From: an uncultured Cellvibrio sp.
GTDB lineage: Bacteria; Pseudomonadota; Gammaproteobacteria; Pseudomonadales; Cellvibrionaceae
Length of the DNA stretch: 7,504 nucleotides
NCBI GenBank assembly: GCA_946482345.1
Contig: CAMLRJ010000164.1
Location: 1-7,504 of the forward strand
Direction of reading: 5' to 3'
Numbering within the stretch: the first letter of the stretch is position 1; each line of letters starts with the position of its first letter. The position numbers and the translations under genes are program-made. This document shows, in pieces, positions 7,055 to 7,504 of this stretch. Below the pieces are notes generated by a model. That model did no database searches and was not told where the DNA came from. It saw only the letters and a list, made by a program, of their open reading frames with translations.

Positions 7055-7084
7055 AAAACTGCCGATCATTTGATCGGCAGTTTT
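7055..7084 (-). terminator. Rho-independent terminator of the right GH6 gene
   Basis: A perfect 13-bp inverted repeat (7055-7067 and 7072-7084) closed by a 4-base loop, core CTGCCGATC/GATCGGCAG. On the minus strand it ends in an uninterrupted run of seven Ts. It starts 38 bases after the GH6 stop codon and isolates it from the GH9 gene. Confidence 0.93.
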
Positions 7085-7121
7085 AACAATTTGAGGCTCG
7101 TCCTGAGCCAAAACATCTTGA

Positions 7122-7504
7122 TTACAGGGGTGGATAAGCGTTGTTCATCAGAAGTTGGAAGGCTTCTTTGAACCAGCGACCTGCAACAGGAGCATTTGGC
7201 AATGCACCAGTGTCTACATTTGAACCACTACCTGGGTTGTAGTTGTAGGTAGGGTCACACATACGGTCAAAGCCTTTGGCTGGATCTTGTGGGTCATATG
7301 ACAATTCCAAAGACGCAGCACCATCTGATTCCCCTGGCGGTTTAACCCAGACATAAGCATCGATACCGGCAACGGGAGCCACTGTTGGTCGAGCACCAAT
7401 ACCACCTTTCTGGTTACACCAGTTGCCACGGTGAGTACGACGATCGATACGTGATTCGTTCACAAAAGTATCCAACACTGTGCTGGTAGATACTGCTGTT
7501 GGAC
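7122..7504 (-). CDS. GH6 cellulase, C-terminal part only (5' end cut by window edge)
   Basis: The last 126 codons and the TAA stop are visible; the frame is open to the right edge. The sequence carries the C-terminal GH6 signature: THRGNWCNQKGGIGARP, then AGIDAYVWVKPPGESDG, FDRMCDPTYN and ALPNAPVAGRWFKEAFQLL, ending at NNAYPPL. The Asp of GIDAYVW (codon 7359-7361) aligns with T. reesei Cel6A Asp401, often discussed as the base-side residue. Two Cys in the visible part (NWCN and RMCDP) match the conserved GH6 disulfide. The protein stops right after the catalytic domain, so any binding module or anchor must be N-terminal and outside the window. It is followed by its own terminator and the GH9 gene. 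Family is firm; exo versus endo activity and localisation cannot be read from this fragment. Confidence 0.95.
   Translation of the reverse strand, partial: PTAVSTSTVLDTFVNESRIDRRTHRGNWCNQKGGIGARPTVAPVAGIDAYVWVKPPGESDGAASLELSYDPQDPAKGFDRMCDPTYNYNPGSGSNVDTGALPNAPVAGRWFKEAFQLLMNNAYPPL

Overview
The window looks like part of a plant cell-wall degradation locus from a Gram-negative gammaproteobacterium, most likely Cellvibrio or a close relative. Evidence for this is the combination of GH5, GH6, GH9 and CBM2 modules joined by very long serine-rich linkers, lipoprotein signal peptides with an alanine-cysteine lipobox, and a HopJ-family gene. The organism assignment is an inference from domain architecture, not from a search.

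All genes lie on the minus strand. In transcription order (right to left) they are: the C-terminal end of a GH6 cellulase (7122-7504, cut by the right edge); a complete secreted GH9 cellulase with a C-terminal CBM2 (4642-6984); a small HopJ-family gene (4184-4534); a complete GH5 cellulase lipoprotein (1277-3979); and the N-terminal half of a second GH6 cellulase lipoprotein (1-1176, cut by the left edge). Perfect hairpins followed by T tracts on the minus strand close the right GH6, GH9 and GH5 genes. The cellulase genes therefore look like separate transcription units in tandem rather than one simple operon.

Functionally the set is coherent. GH6 enzymes are inverting cellulases, often cellobiohydrolases acting from the non-reducing end. 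GH9 and GH5 enzymes with these motifs are endoglucanases, some of them processive. Two of the enzymes (GH5 and the left GH6) carry a lipobox and then about 170-200 residues of Ser-rich linker before the first folded domain. This suggests anchoring to the outer membrane on a long flexible tether. The GH9 enzyme instead has a type I signal peptide and binds cellulose through its own CBM2.

Intergenic regions are short (about 70-205 bp). They hold the terminators, a large bulged inverted repeat upstream of the GH5 gene, and a short motif shared between the GH5 and GH9 upstream regions. No RNA gene, transposon or CRISPR array was seen. The least explained parts are the unassigned beta-rich domain in the GH5 protein, the 27-bp repeat structure of the GH9 linker, and the HopJ gene inside a cellulase cluster.
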